From: Cucumibacter marinus DSM 18995
GTDB taxonomy: Bacteria > Pseudomonadota > Alphaproteobacteria > Rhizobiales > Devosiaceae
NCBI RefSeq assembly: GCF_000429865.1
Contig: NZ_AUCR01000001.1
Coordinates: 434,001-498,000 of the forward strand
Reading direction: 5' to 3'
DNA length: 64,000 nucleotides
Positions 8,304 to 17,607 of this stretch are shown piece after piece. Positions within the stretch are counted from its first letter, which is position 1. Each line of letters begins with the position of its first letter. The notes under the pieces are model-generated. The model was not told where the DNA came from and made no database searches. It worked only from the letters and a program-made list of their open reading frames with translations. A program made the translations under genes and the position numbers.

Positions 8304-9668
8304 TCAGTCAACGGTGCGGATATCGCCCCATGCGTCATTTTCGACAGCCTGGCGATAGGCCTGACCCGTCTTTATGGCCACCGGCAGACCGAGTTCGGCA
8401 GCGCTGAGCCGGCCGGCTGCGGCAACAACGGAGAACGCCGCGACGATCTTGTCGCGCTGCGCCGAGATCAGGGCTTCGCGGGCGCCGGTGAGTTCGGCGC
8501 GGGCGTTGAGCACGTCGAGAACAGTGGCCTGACCGACCTTCTGCTCCTCGATGCGACCGTTGAGGACCGACTGGGCGGCATTGACGGCGCTCTGAGCGCT
8601 CTCAATCTGTGCGATCGCGGTCTGGTAGCCCGACCAAGCGGAAATGGCCGATTGACGAACCTCGAACATGGTCGCCTGGGCATCAAACTCTGCCTTGGTG
8701 CGATTGAGGTTCGCCTGTTTCATGCCCGAGGTGATCGAGCCGCCCGCATATATCGGGACGACAAGCTGCAACCCGATATCCCCGCTGATGGTACCGTTGG
8801 CGGCGCCCGGCGGAGGAGAATCCGTGAACGAACCGGTTATCGAGCCAACCAGCTTTAGGGTCGGACCGAAAGCGCGGTTGGCAAGGTCGCTGCCATAGCG
8901 GGCGGCGCGGACCTGGGCCTGCGCGGCGAGATTGGCCGGGTGGCTGGCATTGGCCGACGCCATGACTGAGTCGAGGCTCCCCGGCATGATGCCACCGAAG
9001 CGGAAATCCGAATTGAGGTTGCGCGGCTCAACACCCACCCAGCGGGTATAGGCGGCGCGCGAAATCTGCAGCGAGTTGACCGTGGCGCGATAGGCGGCAA
9101 CGGCCTGGGCGAGGCGCGATTCAGCCTGGGACACGTCGATCCGGGTGCCCGTGCCAACCTCAAGCCGGTCCCGGGCGGATTTCACCTGGGCCTGCAGGAA
9201 GCCGACATTGTCCGACCGAAGGCTGGCAAGCTGGGTATCACGCACGACGTCCATATAGGCGGAGGCGGCAGACAGGAGAACGTTCTGCTCTGCATTGCGC
9301 AGCCCTTGCGAGGCTGCATCGGCGAGCGCACGGGCCTGATCGATCTGGGCGTCGGTGCGCAGCCCGTCGAACAGGGTCTGATCATAGGAAAGGGTCAACC
9401 GGCCCGAACCGGAGTCCGAGAAAGTGCCGCCATTGACTGACCAGGAATAGCCGGTGTTGGCGGAGAGGCTGATATTGGGTCGCTTCCCGGCCTTGCGCTG
9501 GGCAATGTCCTCAGAGGCGATCTTGACGCTCAAAACGGCCGAAGCCAGCGTGGGGTTGTTGGCGTAAGCGCGGGCCATCGCCTCGGTGAGGCTCTCGGCA
9601 AATGCCGGGATGGTCGAAATTGCCAGGGCGGCAGCGAACATCACAATACGTCGCGGGAAATGCACCAC
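8304..9668 (-). CDS. tolC: TolC-family outer membrane efflux/secretion protein
   Basis: A 454-residue TolC-type protein forming the outer-membrane channel for type I secretion and tripartite efflux pumps. The N-terminus has a signal peptide (RRIVMFAAALAISTIPAFA, cut before ESLTEAMARAY). The body is two related repeats rich in Ala/Gln/Ser coiled-coil helices, with typical LSYDQTLFDGLRT and GGSITSGMKQANLNRTKAEF segments. The start is a GTG at 9668 behind GAGGGAG. No periplasmic adaptor or inner-membrane pump is adjacent, so it probably serves several pumps. The isoaspartyl methyltransferase-like gene lies upstream on the same strand, an order frequent in Rhizobiales. Confidence 0.92.
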   Translation of the reverse strand: MVHFPRRIVMFAAALAISTIPAFAESLTEAMARAYANNPTLASAVLSVKIASEDIAQRKAGKRPNISLSANTGYSWSVNGGTFSDSGSGRLTLSYDQTLFDGLRTDAQIDQARALADAASQGLRNAEQNVLLSAASAYMDVVRDTQLASLRSDNVGFLQAQVKSARDRLEVGTGTRIDVSQAESRLAQAVAAYRATVNSLQISRAAYTRWVGVEPRNLNSDFRFGGIMPGSLDSVMASANASHPANLAAQAQVRAARYGSDLANRAFGPTLKLVGSITGSFTDSPPPGAANGTISGDIGLQLVVPIYAGGSITSGMKQANLNRTKAEFDAQATMFEVRQSAISAWSGYQTAIAQIESAQSAVNAAQSVLNGRIEEQKVGQATVLDVLNARAELTGAREALISAQRDKIVAAFSVVAAAGRLSAAELGLPVAIKTGQAYRQAVENDAWGDIRTVD

Positions 9669-9874
9669 GAATACTCCCTCAAGTGTACTGCCCTCACACT
9701 ACGCGAGCGCCATTGCTAAACTATTGCACCAAACTAGCCGTCCCCGATTCGACACTCAAGCGAACCGGTCTCACATCGCTGTGCGGTCACCATAATTTGG
9801 TTCAAAGTGGTGGCAGTGCAACAGGACGGGTCAGCAAGGGACGCATATTTTGCGCGAGAGTGCCAGCGAGCCCC

Positions 9875-10537
9875 TCAAAACTGGAACTGCGGCGCCTTGG
9901 CAAAAGCCTTGAGGGACGGCACCCCGGCATTGAAGGCCACGCGCTTGGTGAACTCGTCGCCGGAGCGAATGTAGACCGCCGCCACAAAGACCGCGCCGGA
10001 ACGTTCGATAGCCACCAGGCGTCCGCCTTCCTTGAGCTGGGCAAACAGCTCCTCGGGGATTTCCTCGACGGCGCCTTCAATGATGATGACGTCAAAGGGA
10101 GCCTCGCTCGGCACGCCGCCGGTGAGCTCACCCTGAACGACAGCCGCATTCCCGATATCGAGGGCCGCGAGGTTCTCGTTGGCGAGTTCGACCAGCGCCT
10201 CATTGTCCTCAATGGCAACGACGGATGAGGCGAGCTGCGCCAGCACCGCTGCCGAATAGCCGGTACCACAGGCGATATCGAGAACGACGTCATCGCTGCC
10301 GACTTCACCGAGTTGAACCAGCCGGGCAAAGGGCATGGGAGCCAGCAGGAACCGCGGCGCAACGCTCGATCCGACCGGGAGGTCTTCATCGATATAGGCC
10401 AGGGCGCGACGATCCTCCGGCAGGAAGCTCTCGCGCGGCACGCTTCCCATGACGTTGAGAATACGCCGATCGGTCACGTCATTCGGCCGAAGCTGGCTGT
10501 CGACCATGGCGGTGCGGTGTTTGGCGAAATCGGTCAT
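9875..10537 (-). CDS. Protein-L-isoaspartate O-methyltransferase family protein
   Basis: A 220-residue SAM-dependent methyltransferase of the PIMT family, which in the classical enzyme repairs isoaspartyl residues in aged proteins. The SAM motif I VLDIACGTGYSAAVLAQL is at about residue 85 and a post-motif FDVIIIEGAVEEIP is present. This alphaproteobacterial group, found beside tolC, is divergent from E. coli Pcm (for example the N-terminal ESFLPEDRRALAYIDEDLP segment), so substrate specificity is uncertain. GAGG lies 5 nt before the ATG at 10537. About 200 nt separate it from tolC, so tolC likely has its own promoter. Confidence 0.8.
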   Translation of the reverse strand: MTDFAKHRTAMVDSQLRPNDVTDRRILNVMGSVPRESFLPEDRRALAYIDEDLPVGSSVAPRFLLAPMPFARLVQLGEVGSDDVVLDIACGTGYSAAVLAQLASSVVAIEDNEALVELANENLAALDIGNAAVVQGELTGGVPSEAPFDVIIIEGAVEEIPEELFAQLKEGGRLVAIERSGAVFVAAVYIRSGDEFTKRVAFNAGVPSLKAFAKAPQFQF

Positions 10538-10717
10538 TGGGGCCTCGCGCGGGCGGTATCAGTTGCCGGTTGCATATCGCCGGGCGTTCAGCAGCGCAAG
10601 TGTGGCTTGCGACCGCTGCCCTGCTATCCTGCGACAGAAATCATCTGCGGGGCAATCCGGGCATCGATTGCGTCTTGCACATGCCCGGCTTTTGACTTAC
10701 GACCCCGGTCTGTTTGG

Positions 10718-10791
10718 GGCCACGTGGCGGAGTGGTTACGCAGCGGACTGCAAATCCGTGTACCCCGGTTCGATTCCGGGCGTGGCCTCCA
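10718..10791 (+). tRNA. tRNA-Cys (GCA)
   Basis: A 74-nt cloverleaf: acceptor GGCCACG/CGTGGCC, D-arm region GGCGGAGTGGTTACGC, anticodon loop with GCA (CTGCAAA), T-arm CCCGGTTCGATTCCGGG, discriminator T and encoded CCA (10789-10791). U73 and the GCA anticodon agree on cysteine identity. mobA starts 28 nt downstream. Confidence 0.96.
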
Positions 10792-10819
10792 AGCCTTCCT
10801 TTGTGAAAACGGCGTTCCC

Positions 10820-11422
10820 ATGCCGGACAATCCCCATATTTCAGGCGTGATTCTGGCAGGCGGCCAAGGCCGGCGGCTCGGGAATGTGGACAAGGCGCGG
10901 CTGCGCCTGGGCGGACAAAAGCTACTCGAGCACGCCGCCGCGCGCCTGGGGCCTCAAACCGAGGCCGCCGTCGTGGCGGGCGGTGAAACCACCCTGCCCG
11001 GCCTGGCCCTTCTCAAGGATGATGGCGGTGGTCCGCTATCGGGCCTGCTGGCAGCGTATACACATGCCGGTACGTCTGCCGTCCCGCCGGAATGGCTGGT
11101 CACCGCACCCGTCGATTCTCCTTTCTTCCCTACGGATTTCGTCACGCGCGCGCTGGGCAAGGCCGGCGATGCCACCGATGCGGTCGTGGGATCTTCAGGT
11201 GACACGCTCTACCCGGTTTGCGCATTGTGGCGGCGTTCAGCTCTGGACCGTTTGCCGGACCATCTGGCGCACAATCCGGACCGCAGCGTCCGCGGCTTTC
11301 TCGACATTTTGCGGTGGCTGCCATTGGATTACGCGGACCGGGACGACAATCCCTTTTTCAACATCAACCGGGTCGGCGACCTGATCAGGGCTCGAAAGCA
11401 CCTTGCGCGGAACCGGGACTAA
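10820..11422 (+). CDS. mobA: Molybdenum cofactor guanylyltransferase
   Basis: A 200-residue nucleotidyltransferase that attaches GMP to molybdopterin to make the guanine dinucleotide form of the molybdenum cofactor. The N-terminus has the GTP-binding signature ILAGGQGRRLGNVDKARL; the central DDGGGPLSGLLAA and TAPVDSPFFP segments (the latter the metal-binding aspartate region) fit MobA. The ATG at 10820 is chosen because the longer open frame upstream runs through tRNA-Cys. There is no clear Shine-Dalgarno. No other molybdopterin gene is nearby. Confidence 0.87.
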   Translation: MPDNPHISGVILAGGQGRRLGNVDKARLRLGGQKLLEHAAARLGPQTEAAVVAGGETTLPGLALLKDDGGGPLSGLLAAYTHAGTSAVPPEWLVTAPVDSPFFPTDFVTRALGKAGDATDAVVGSSGDTLYPVCALWRRSALDRLPDHLAHNPDRSVRGFLDILRWLPLDYADRDDNPFFNINRVGDLIRARKHLARNRD

Positions 11423-11550
11423 CCCGACCCCGCCGCCCCGGCCGTGAAGAAAACCTGGTTCGTGCCAAGAAGTTGTCAATTGGGGTCTTGGCAAACCGGA
11501 TCAAACGCGTTACATCCGCCCCCACTTCGCCACTGGCGAGGTTTTGGTGA

Positions 11551-11626
11551 TCCCCGGTAGCTCAGTTGGTAGAGCAAGCGGCTGTTAACCGCTGGGTCGC
11601 TGGTTCGAGTCCGGCCCGGGGAGCCA
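11551..11626 (+). tRNA. tRNA-Asn (GTT)
   Basis: A 76-nt cloverleaf: acceptor TCCCCGG/CCGGGGA, D-arm TAGCTCAGTTGGTAGAGCA, anticodon loop CTGTTAA with anticodon GTT, T-arm GCTGGTTCGAGTCCGGC, discriminator G and encoded CCA (11624-11626). Confidence 0.96.
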
Positions 11627-11806
11627 TCCTCCTTCACCATCAATGCTTTATCTGCTTCTGCTGAACCGTTGCGTTCGGCCGAATTGGCGTGTGCATCGTG
11701 CTGGCAGGTGGGCCCGGCAGGCGCCATAACGCGCTTCCGGGCACGCCCGACATCAGCAAGGGCACGGCACTGCGACGCGCCCTGCCCCCGGCGGACCGGC
11801 CCGCGG

Positions 11807-13573
11807 TCAGGCCGCGGCCCGGCTGCCGCCGGTCGCGTCCTCCTCGTTTTCGTGAGGATGGAGCAAAATGCCACGCCCCTGAAGCTGCGCGCGGTGACCA
11901 TCGTCGACCACAAACACATCAACCAAATCATCCAGTTCGTTGGCCTGGTTCTCCGTCTGCTCGATTGCCGCGTTGGTTTCCTCGACAAGCGCAGCATTGT
12001 GCTGGGTCATTTCATCGATCTGGCGCACAGACATCGAGACTTCCGAGATCGTGCTCGACTGTTCCTGACTCGCCTCGGCGATTTCGGAAATGAAGTCGGC
12101 ATTCTCCCGGATACCATCGAGCATGGTCGTCACCTTCTCCGCGGCCTCCGCCACAAGTCGCGAGCCTTCACCCACTTCGGAGGACGACTGATCGATCAGC
12201 GACTTCACCTCCGAGGAGGCCTCCGCCGCGGATTGTGCCAACCGGCGCACTTCGACCGCCACCACGGCAAAGCCCTTGCCGGCATCGCCGGCGCGCGCGG
12301 CCTCAACAGATGCATTGAGCGCCAGAAGATTGGTCTGGAAGGCAATGTCATCGATCATGCCAATGATGTTTGAGATCCTGGTGGAGGATGACGAGATGCG
12401 CTCCATGGCGCCGTTGGCGCCTTCCATCACACGCCCCGCCTTTTCCGCCGTGGTCGAGGCATCACGCGCTCGCTGCTTGGCCGCTTCGGCCCGCTTGGCA
12501 TTCTCGGTGACCGTGCCGGCGAGCTGTTCCATCGCCGCCGAAGTTTCCTCGATGGTCGCCGCCTGTTTGGTGGTGCGTTCGGAGAGGTCGTTGGCGCCGG
12601 ACAGGATTTCACCGGTCGCGGTGCGCAAGCCCGCCGAGGTGGTCTTTACCTTGGCAATGGTTTCCGCAAAGGTCTTGAGCGACCCGTTGAACGCCATGCG
12701 CAACTGGTCGAGCTCGCCTTCAAACTCGGATTCGATCGCGGCCGTCAGATCGCCCTGCGAGAGCTTGTTGAGATGCTCACCAAGCGTTGCGATGGCCACT
12801 TTGCGGGCGGCGATCTCGGAAACGTCATTGGCGAATTTTACAACCTTGAAAGGCTTGCCATTGAGATCAAGGATCGGGCTGTAGATCGCCTGGATCCAGA
12901 CCTCCTTGCCGCCCTTGCCGAAACGCAAATACTCGGCAGAATGGTATTCGCCCCGATTGAGATGGTCCCAGAACTCGCGGTATTCGCGGCCCTTGGCATA
13001 GTCGGGATCAACAAACATCGAATGGTGCTTGCCCACGATTTCATCGAGGGAATAGCCCATTGCGTTGCAGAAGTTCTCGTTGGCAGTCAGAATCTTGCCG
13101 GTCATGTCGAATTCGATGACGGCCTGGCACTTGGACAGCGCATCGAGCTGTCCACGGGCATCGGCCTGAGCCAGACGCCGTTCGGTCACGTCGGTCGCGA
13201 TCTTGACGACTCGCACCACCTTGCCCGCCGAATTGACCACCGGATTGTAGCTGGCCTGGATCCAGACTTCGCGACCGCCCTTGGCGATCCGCTTGTATTC
13301 CGCACGGTCAAACTCGCCGCGACCGAGCCGTTCCCAGAATTCCTTGTATTCCCTGCTTTCCGCATGGCCCGGTTCGACAAACATGCGATGGTGCTGCCCG
13401 ACGATCTCGTCGCGCTCGTAGCCCATTGTCTTGCAGAAGTTTTCGTTGGCCTCGATAATTGTGCCGTCGGCGTCAAACGTGATGACCGCCTGCGATTTGG
13501 ATAAGGCCTCTACTACCGCTTCTGCATCCTTCGCCGCACTGCCGCCGCGGCCAGAAAGGATGTTCAATTTCAT
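11807..13573 (-). CDS. Soluble PAS-PAS methyl-accepting chemoreceptor, BdlA-like
   Basis: A 588-residue cytoplasmic chemoreceptor; no membrane segment is visible. Two tandem PAS domains (about residues 20-135 and 140-260) are close copies, each with a GHHRMF/GKHHSMF-type core and [13 protein letters not shown] / [14 protein letters not shown] short HAMP-like linker follows (about 265-325), then an MCP signalling domain with hairpin tip around [19 protein letters not shown]. The PAS-PAS-MCP order and motifs resemble BdlA, which links redox sensing to biofilm dispersal in Pseudomonas. GGGAG lies 8 nt before the ATG. The next gene upstream (13834-15912) makes or breaks cyclic-di-GMP, a plausible functional partner. 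No che genes are present here. Confidence 0.92.
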   Translation of the reverse strand: MKLNILSGRGGSAAKDAEAVVEALSKSQAVITFDADGTIIEANENFCKTMGYERDEIVGQHHRMFVEPGHAESREYKEFWERLGRGEFDRAEYKRIAKGGREVWIQASYNPVVNSAGKVVRVVKIATDVTERRLAQADARGQLDALSKCQAVIEFDMTGKILTANENFCNAMGYSLDEIVGKHHSMFVDPDYAKGREYREFWDHLNRGEYHSAEYLRFGKGGKEVWIQAIYSPILDLNGKPFKVVKFANDVSEIAARKVAIATLGEHLNKLSQGDLTAAIESEFEGELDQLRMAFNGSLKTFAETIAKVKTTSAGLRTATGEILSGANDLSERTTKQAATIEETSAAMEQLAGTVTENAKRAEAAKQRARDASTTAEKAGRVMEGANGAMERISSSSTRISNIIGMIDDIAFQTNLLALNASVEAARAGDAGKGFAVVAVEVRRLAQSAAEASSEVKSLIDQSSSEVGEGSRLVAEAAEKVTTMLDGIRENADFISEIAEASQEQSSTISEVSMSVRQIDEMTQHNAALVEETNAAIEQTENQANELDDLVDVFVVDDGHRAQLQGRGILLHPHENEEDATGGSRAAA

Positions 13574-13599
13574 GTCGCATACTCCCGCTTGTTGAGCAG

Positions 13600-13790
13600 A
13601 GTCTCCGTATGCTGACGCCCCGTTTTTTCTATTTCACCTCAACTGTATTAACGAGTAATGACGATAATATATACCGGCTGATAAATACTTGTACGTAAAA
13701 GAAAAAATCAGATGAGAGTATGTTATCAAGTTAAGTATGTTGATGCATACGTAAAATTACTAGCGCACCGAACGAATGGCACGGCAAGCA
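13600..13790. promoter_or_regulatory. AT-rich upstream region of the chemoreceptor gene
   Basis: A markedly AT-rich stretch in an otherwise GC-rich region, between two same-strand genes. TACGTAAAA occurs twice (13692-13700 and 13748-13756) and AGTATGTT occurs twice close together near 13717-13740. It probably holds the chemoreceptor promoter on the reverse strand; the repeated words may be regulator sites. Confidence 0.5.
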
Positions 13791-13833
13791 ATTGATTTTA
13801 CATTCTGATTGCCCGGAAGATCGGGCCGCAGGA

Positions 13834-15912
13834 TCAGCCGAGGACGGTGAACCGGCCGACCTTTCGGCCTTCAAGCCCGGCCTGGCTCTCGTCTGCATCG
13901 ATCATGGTCTGGGCCTGATGCAGTGGCACGGGCCGGGAAATGAAGTAGCCCTGTGCTTCTTCGCAACCACGCGCCTTTAGATGATCGAGCGTCTCCTCGT
14001 CCTCAACCCCTTCGGCGAGCGCCGGAATGTCGAGGCTGTTGGCCAGGATCATGGTGGCCATGACAATGGCGGCCGACTGCTTGGAGGTCGTCAGTGACGA
14101 CACGAAAGAGCGGTCGATCTTGATCTTGTCGAAGGGGAAAGACTGCAGTGTCGACAGGGAGGAATAGCCCGTACCGAAATCGTCCATGACAATGGTGACG
14201 CCCAGCGCCTTGAGCTGGTGCACGACCTGCATGGTGCCGAGCGTGTTGTCGAGAATGCCCGTTTCAGTGATTTCGAGCTCAAGCCGCTCGGGCGCGAGGC
14301 CAGTGTCAGCCAGAGTCTGGGCCACAAGCTGAGCGAAGTTGCCGATATGGAACTGTGCCGAGGCCACGTTGACGGAAATCTTGAGGTGTCCGGGCCAGGT
14401 CGCCGCTGTCGCACAGGCTTCACGCAGAACCCAGGCACCAATCGGCAGGATCAGACCGGTCTCCTCCGCGGAGGGAATGAACTCGCCCGGTGGCACCATG
14501 CCGCGTTTGGGGTGGTTCCAGCGCACAAGCGCCTCGAAACCGACCAGACGCCCCGAGGCAACGTTGATCTGGGGCTGGTAATGCAAGACCAGCTCATCGC
14601 GTTCGAGAACGCGGTGCAGATCCATGACCAGGGCACGTTCGGAGCGCTTGGACCCGTCCATCGCCGGATCGTAGTGACAGACCTTGGAGGTAACCGAGCG
14701 CTTGGCCCGGAACATGGCCTGATCGGCGAAGGTCAGCAACTCATCGGCGCTGCCGGTGCAATCGGGGAAGGTCACGACACCAAAGCTGGCAACAAGTCGA
14801 AAGTTGAAGCCGCCGTTTTCGACCGGCTTGCGCAATGCTGTTTCCAGGCGCGCGATGAATTCGTCGACAACGGAATCGCGTTCGGCCTCCAGCTTGAGGG
14901 CGGCAAACTCGTCGCCACCGAGGCGGACGAGAACCTCGCCGTCGCGCAGGACTGCCCTCGCCCGGCGGGCGACAGTCTTGAGCACCGCATTGCCCATGGC
15001 ATAGCCGTGGACCTCGTTGATGTCCTTGAAGCGATCGAGGTTGAAAACCGTGATCGCGATCCGCGAATTGCGGGCGCTGATTTCGCCAAGCTCGCGATCG
15101 ATCTGGGCGGTCAGAAAAGCGCGGTTCGGCAGGCCGGTCAGTTGGTCCGACTGGACCATCTCACGGTAGAGCTCTGCCGCGTGGGCCTCCGAACGGGTGT
15201 CGAGGAAGTAGCTCGACGCCCCGACACCGAGAATGATGGCCATCATCACCACGACGGCAAGAACGAGAACTTCGTCCGGCAGCAGCGACGGCGGCACCGC
15301 GACGCTCGGGTCGGGCATGATGGTCATGGCGCCCATGCCGATGAAATGCAGCGCACAGATCGAAGCCGTCAGAAGGCTGGCGCCGCGGATCATGCGACCA
15401 AGGCCTTCGCCACGCATCAACTGGTTGGCGGCAATCACGCCCAGCGTGACGCCAAAAAAGACAGACGACGCCACAAGCGTCTGATCCCAGCTGACCTGAG
15501 CAGCGACAACATAGCCTGCCATGCCCCAGTAATGCATGAGTGCAATACCAAGGCCGAGCGACGCGCCGCCAATTTCCGGCCAGTACCAGCCCGATTTGCG
15601 GGTCATCAGTCCCACAGCCAATGTCGCGCCGGCCATGGCCACCAGAAGAGAGGCTGCCGTCAGTACTACGTCATGCCCGCTTTCAACACCCGGATCGAAA
15701 CCGATCATGGCCACGAAATGGGTTGTCCAGATCATCGTACCGGCCACGATACCGGTCACCGCCGTCCACACGGCCTGGTGCGTGCCTTTTGTCGCCTTGG
15801 CGCGGCCGAGCAGCTGGACGGACACCCAGGACCCGAGAACGCAACAGGTTGCAGCAAGCAGCAGAATCCACGGCTCGTGATCGAAAGCGATACAGGACAA
15901 TACTTGGATCAT
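13834..15912 (-). CDS. MHYT-GGDEF-EAL cyclic-di-GMP signalling protein
   Basis: A 692-residue inner-membrane protein. The N-terminal ~230 residues form an MHYT sensor with about seven membrane segments and the signature motifs THFVAMIGF, LMHYWGMAG and LHFIGMGAM; the family is proposed to sense O2, CO or NO through a metal. A GGDEF domain follows with intact LGGDEF, then an EAL domain with GFEALVRW, ELEITETGILD, DDFGTGYSSL and KIDRSFV. Both catalytic motifs look intact, so cyclase and phosphodiesterase activity are both possible. It lies upstream of the PAS-PAS chemoreceptor on the same strand, separated by 260 nt of AT-rich DNA. Confidence 0.95.
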   Translation of the reverse strand: MIQVLSCIAFDHEPWILLLAATCCVLGSWVSVQLLGRAKATKGTHQAVWTAVTGIVAGTMIWTTHFVAMIGFDPGVESGHDVVLTAASLLVAMAGATLAVGLMTRKSGWYWPEIGGASLGLGIALMHYWGMAGYVVAAQVSWDQTLVASSVFFGVTLGVIAANQLMRGEGLGRMIRGASLLTASICALHFIGMGAMTIMPDPSVAVPPSLLPDEVLVLAVVVMMAIILGVGASSYFLDTRSEAHAAELYREMVQSDQLTGLPNRAFLTAQIDRELGEISARNSRIAITVFNLDRFKDINEVHGYAMGNAVLKTVARRARAVLRDGEVLVRLGGDEFAALKLEAERDSVVDEFIARLETALRKPVENGGFNFRLVASFGVVTFPDCTGSADELLTFADQAMFRAKRSVTSKVCHYDPAMDGSKRSERALVMDLHRVLERDELVLHYQPQINVASGRLVGFEALVRWNHPKRGMVPPGEFIPSAEETGLILPIGAWVLREACATAATWPGHLKISVNVASAQFHIGNFAQLVAQTLADTGLAPERLELEITETGILDNTLGTMQVVHQLKALGVTIVMDDFGTGYSSLSTLQSFPFDKIKIDRSFVSSLTTSKQSAAIVMATMILANSLDIPALAEGVEDEETLDHLKARGCEEAQGYFISRPVPLHQAQTMIDADESQAGLEGRKVGRFTVLG

Positions 15913-16143
15913 GAAAAAGTCCGGGAGGCCCGGGCTCCGGCGGTTCGTGTGGCATCTGGCGCGACCATGGGGCGCGATGGATATCGAGCTTGGCCGGAAA
16001 AAGTTGCCAAGACCATATTTCTACACGCGTTGAATCCCTGAATTCTTTCCTATGCATAATGAATGCTTAAGGTCGGACCGTGCGAGGCAATTGGTCCCAG
16101 TGCAAAGTCCTGATTTAAGGATCAAGCTCATCCACAGACCCAT

Positions 16144-16165
16144 TCGCCGGCTCGGCAACCGGCGA
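16144..16165 (+). other. Possible leader hairpin before the oxidase operon
   Basis: TCGCCGG (16144-16150) and CCGGCGA (16159-16165) can form a 7-bp stem with an 8-nt loop, ending 10 nt before the Shine-Dalgarno of the oxidase subunit I gene. It could affect mRNA stability or initiation. The rest of 15913-16188 must hold the oxidase promoter; I did not find a correctly spaced FNR site. Confidence 0.3.
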
Positions 16166-16188
16166 GGCGGAAACGGGAGAATGCCGTC

Positions 16189-17607
16189 ATGTTCGAAGGT
16201 TTCGATGCCTTGATGCTGGCGCGAGCCCAGTTCGCGTTCACGGTCTCGTTCCACATTATCTTCCCGGCCTTCTCGATCGGGCTGGCGAGTTATCTCGCAG
16301 TCCTCGAGGGGCTGTGGCTGATCCGTCGCGACCCGGTCTACATGGCCATCTTCGACTACTGGAAGAAGGTCTTCGCCCTCAGCTTCGGCATGGGGGTCGT
16401 CTCGGGCATTGTCATGTCCTACCAGTTCGGCACCAACTGGGCCGAATTCTCCGACAAGGCGGGACCCGTGATCGGACCGCTCATGGGCTATGAGGTGCTC
16501 ACCGCCTTCTTCCTCGAAGCCGGTTTCCTCGGAGTTATGCTGTTCGGCCTAAATCGAGTGGGGCCCAAACTGCACTTCACCGCAACCGTGATGGTGGCTG
16601 TCGGCACCTTGATATCCGCGACCTGGATCCTGGCCGTGAACAGCTGGATGCAGACGCCGCAAGGGCACGTGATCAACGAGGTGGGCCAATTCATCCCGCA
16701 GGACTGGTGGGCCATCATCTTTTCACCCTCCTTCCCCTACCGGCTCGTTCACATGGTTCTGGCTGCTTACCTGACCACCGCCTTTGTGGTCGGCGCCGTT
16801 GGGGCCTTTCACCTCCTCAGAAAGCGCGGCGGGCGTCCTGCCCGGATCATGTTCTCCATGGCAATGTGGATGGCGGCAATCGTTGCCCCTATCCAGATCT
16901 TCGCCGGTGACCTGCACGGGTTGAACACGTTCGAGCATCAGCCGGCCAAGGTGGCGGCGATGGAAGGGCATTACGAAACCCATGAGGATGGTGCACCGCT
17001 CATTCTGTTTGGACTGCCGGACGACGAGGCAGAGGAAACGCGCTTCGCGCTCGAAATTCCCAAGCTGGGTTCACTGATCCTCACTCATCATCTCGATGGC
17101 GAGGTCAAGGGTCTGAAGGCCTTCCCGAAGGAGGACCGTCCGCCTGCCGAGATCGTGTTCTGGAGTTTCCGGATCATGGTCGGACTTGGTTTCCTGATGC
17201 TGTTCATCGGCGCCTGGTCGCTGTTCCGCCGCTTCGGGCCCGGTGATCTCTATTCCGACAAGTGGCTCCACCGCGCCGCTGTCCTGATGGGCCCATCCGG
17301 GTTCATCGCCGTATTGGCCGGATGGGTGACAACCGAGGTCGGGCGGCAGCCCTTCACGGTCTATGGCCTGATGCGGACTGCCGAGAGCGCCTCGCCGATC
17401 GAGGCGCCCGCCGTCGGCGCATCGCTTCTCGCCTTCGTCATCGTCTATTTTCTGGTTTTCGGTGCGGGCGTCTTCTACATGCTGAGACTGATGCGCAAGC
17501 CACCCGACACACCGGATACCGAGGAAGACAAAGTGCCAACGCGCGCAGCGGGTTTGACCCCCGCGCAGGCGGTCGAGGCGACCAGCGCGGGGGGCAATCA
17601 TGGTTGA
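16189..17607 (+). CDS. cydA: Cytochrome bd-type ubiquinol oxidase subunit I
   Basis: A 472-residue polytopic membrane protein, the haem-bearing subunit of the bd quinol oxidase that reduces O2 to water. Visible ligands are H22 (SFHIIFPAF), H188 (YRLVHMVLAAYLT), the paired glutamates in GYEVLTAFFLEAGFLG, and GRQPFTVYGLMRT near the C-terminus. The region after the sixth helix, the Q-loop, is short, as in cyanide-insensitive (CioA) oxidases rather than the long-loop E. coli CydA. GGGAGA precedes the ATG at 16189. It overlaps subunit II by 8 nt. No cydDC genes are present in the window. Confidence 0.94.
   Translation: MFEGFDALMLARAQFAFTVSFHIIFPAFSIGLASYLAVLEGLWLIRRDPVYMAIFDYWKKVFALSFGMGVVSGIVMSYQFGTNWAEFSDKAGPVIGPLMGYEVLTAFFLEAGFLGVMLFGLNRVGPKLHFTATVMVAVGTLISATWILAVNSWMQTPQGHVINEVGQFIPQDWWAIIFSPSFPYRLVHMVLAAYLTTAFVVGAVGAFHLLRKRGGRPARIMFSMAMWMAAIVAPIQIFAGDLHGLNTFEHQPAKVAAMEGHYETHEDGAPLILFGLPDDEAEETRFALEIPKLGSLILTHHLDGEVKGLKAFPKEDRPPAEIVFWSFRIMVGLGFLMLFIGAWSLFRRFGPGDLYSDKWLHRAAVLMGPSGFIAVLAGWVTTEVGRQPFTVYGLMRTAESASPIEAPAVGASLLAFVIVYFLVFGAGVFYMLRLMRKPPDTPDTEEDKVPTRAAGLTPAQAVEATSAGGNHG

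Noticed and set aside
10313-10819. N-terminal part of the longest frame over mobA
   Set aside because: It overlaps the isoaspartyl methyltransferase-like gene and runs through tRNA-Cys; MobA similarity begins at 10820.
11548-11553. TGATCC at the tRNA-Asn start
   Set aside because: It overlaps the first bases of the tRNA; no gene lies at the right distance.
14218-16041. 607-codon open frame opposite the MHYT-GGDEF-EAL gene
   Set aside because: It mirrors the coding frame, has low-complexity His/Arg-rich content and no motif.
16117-16122. TGATCC on the reverse strand upstream of the MHYT-GGDEF-EAL gene
   Set aside because: At 18 nt the -10 position reads CTGGGA and there is no GCG before it, unlike the three accepted ECF promoters.
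16110-16125. FNR/Anr-like site upstream of the oxidase operon (TGAT...ATCA)
   Set aside because: The half sites TGAT and ATCA are separated by 6 bases, not the 4 required for TTGATnnnnATCAA, so a real FNR site is unlikely.
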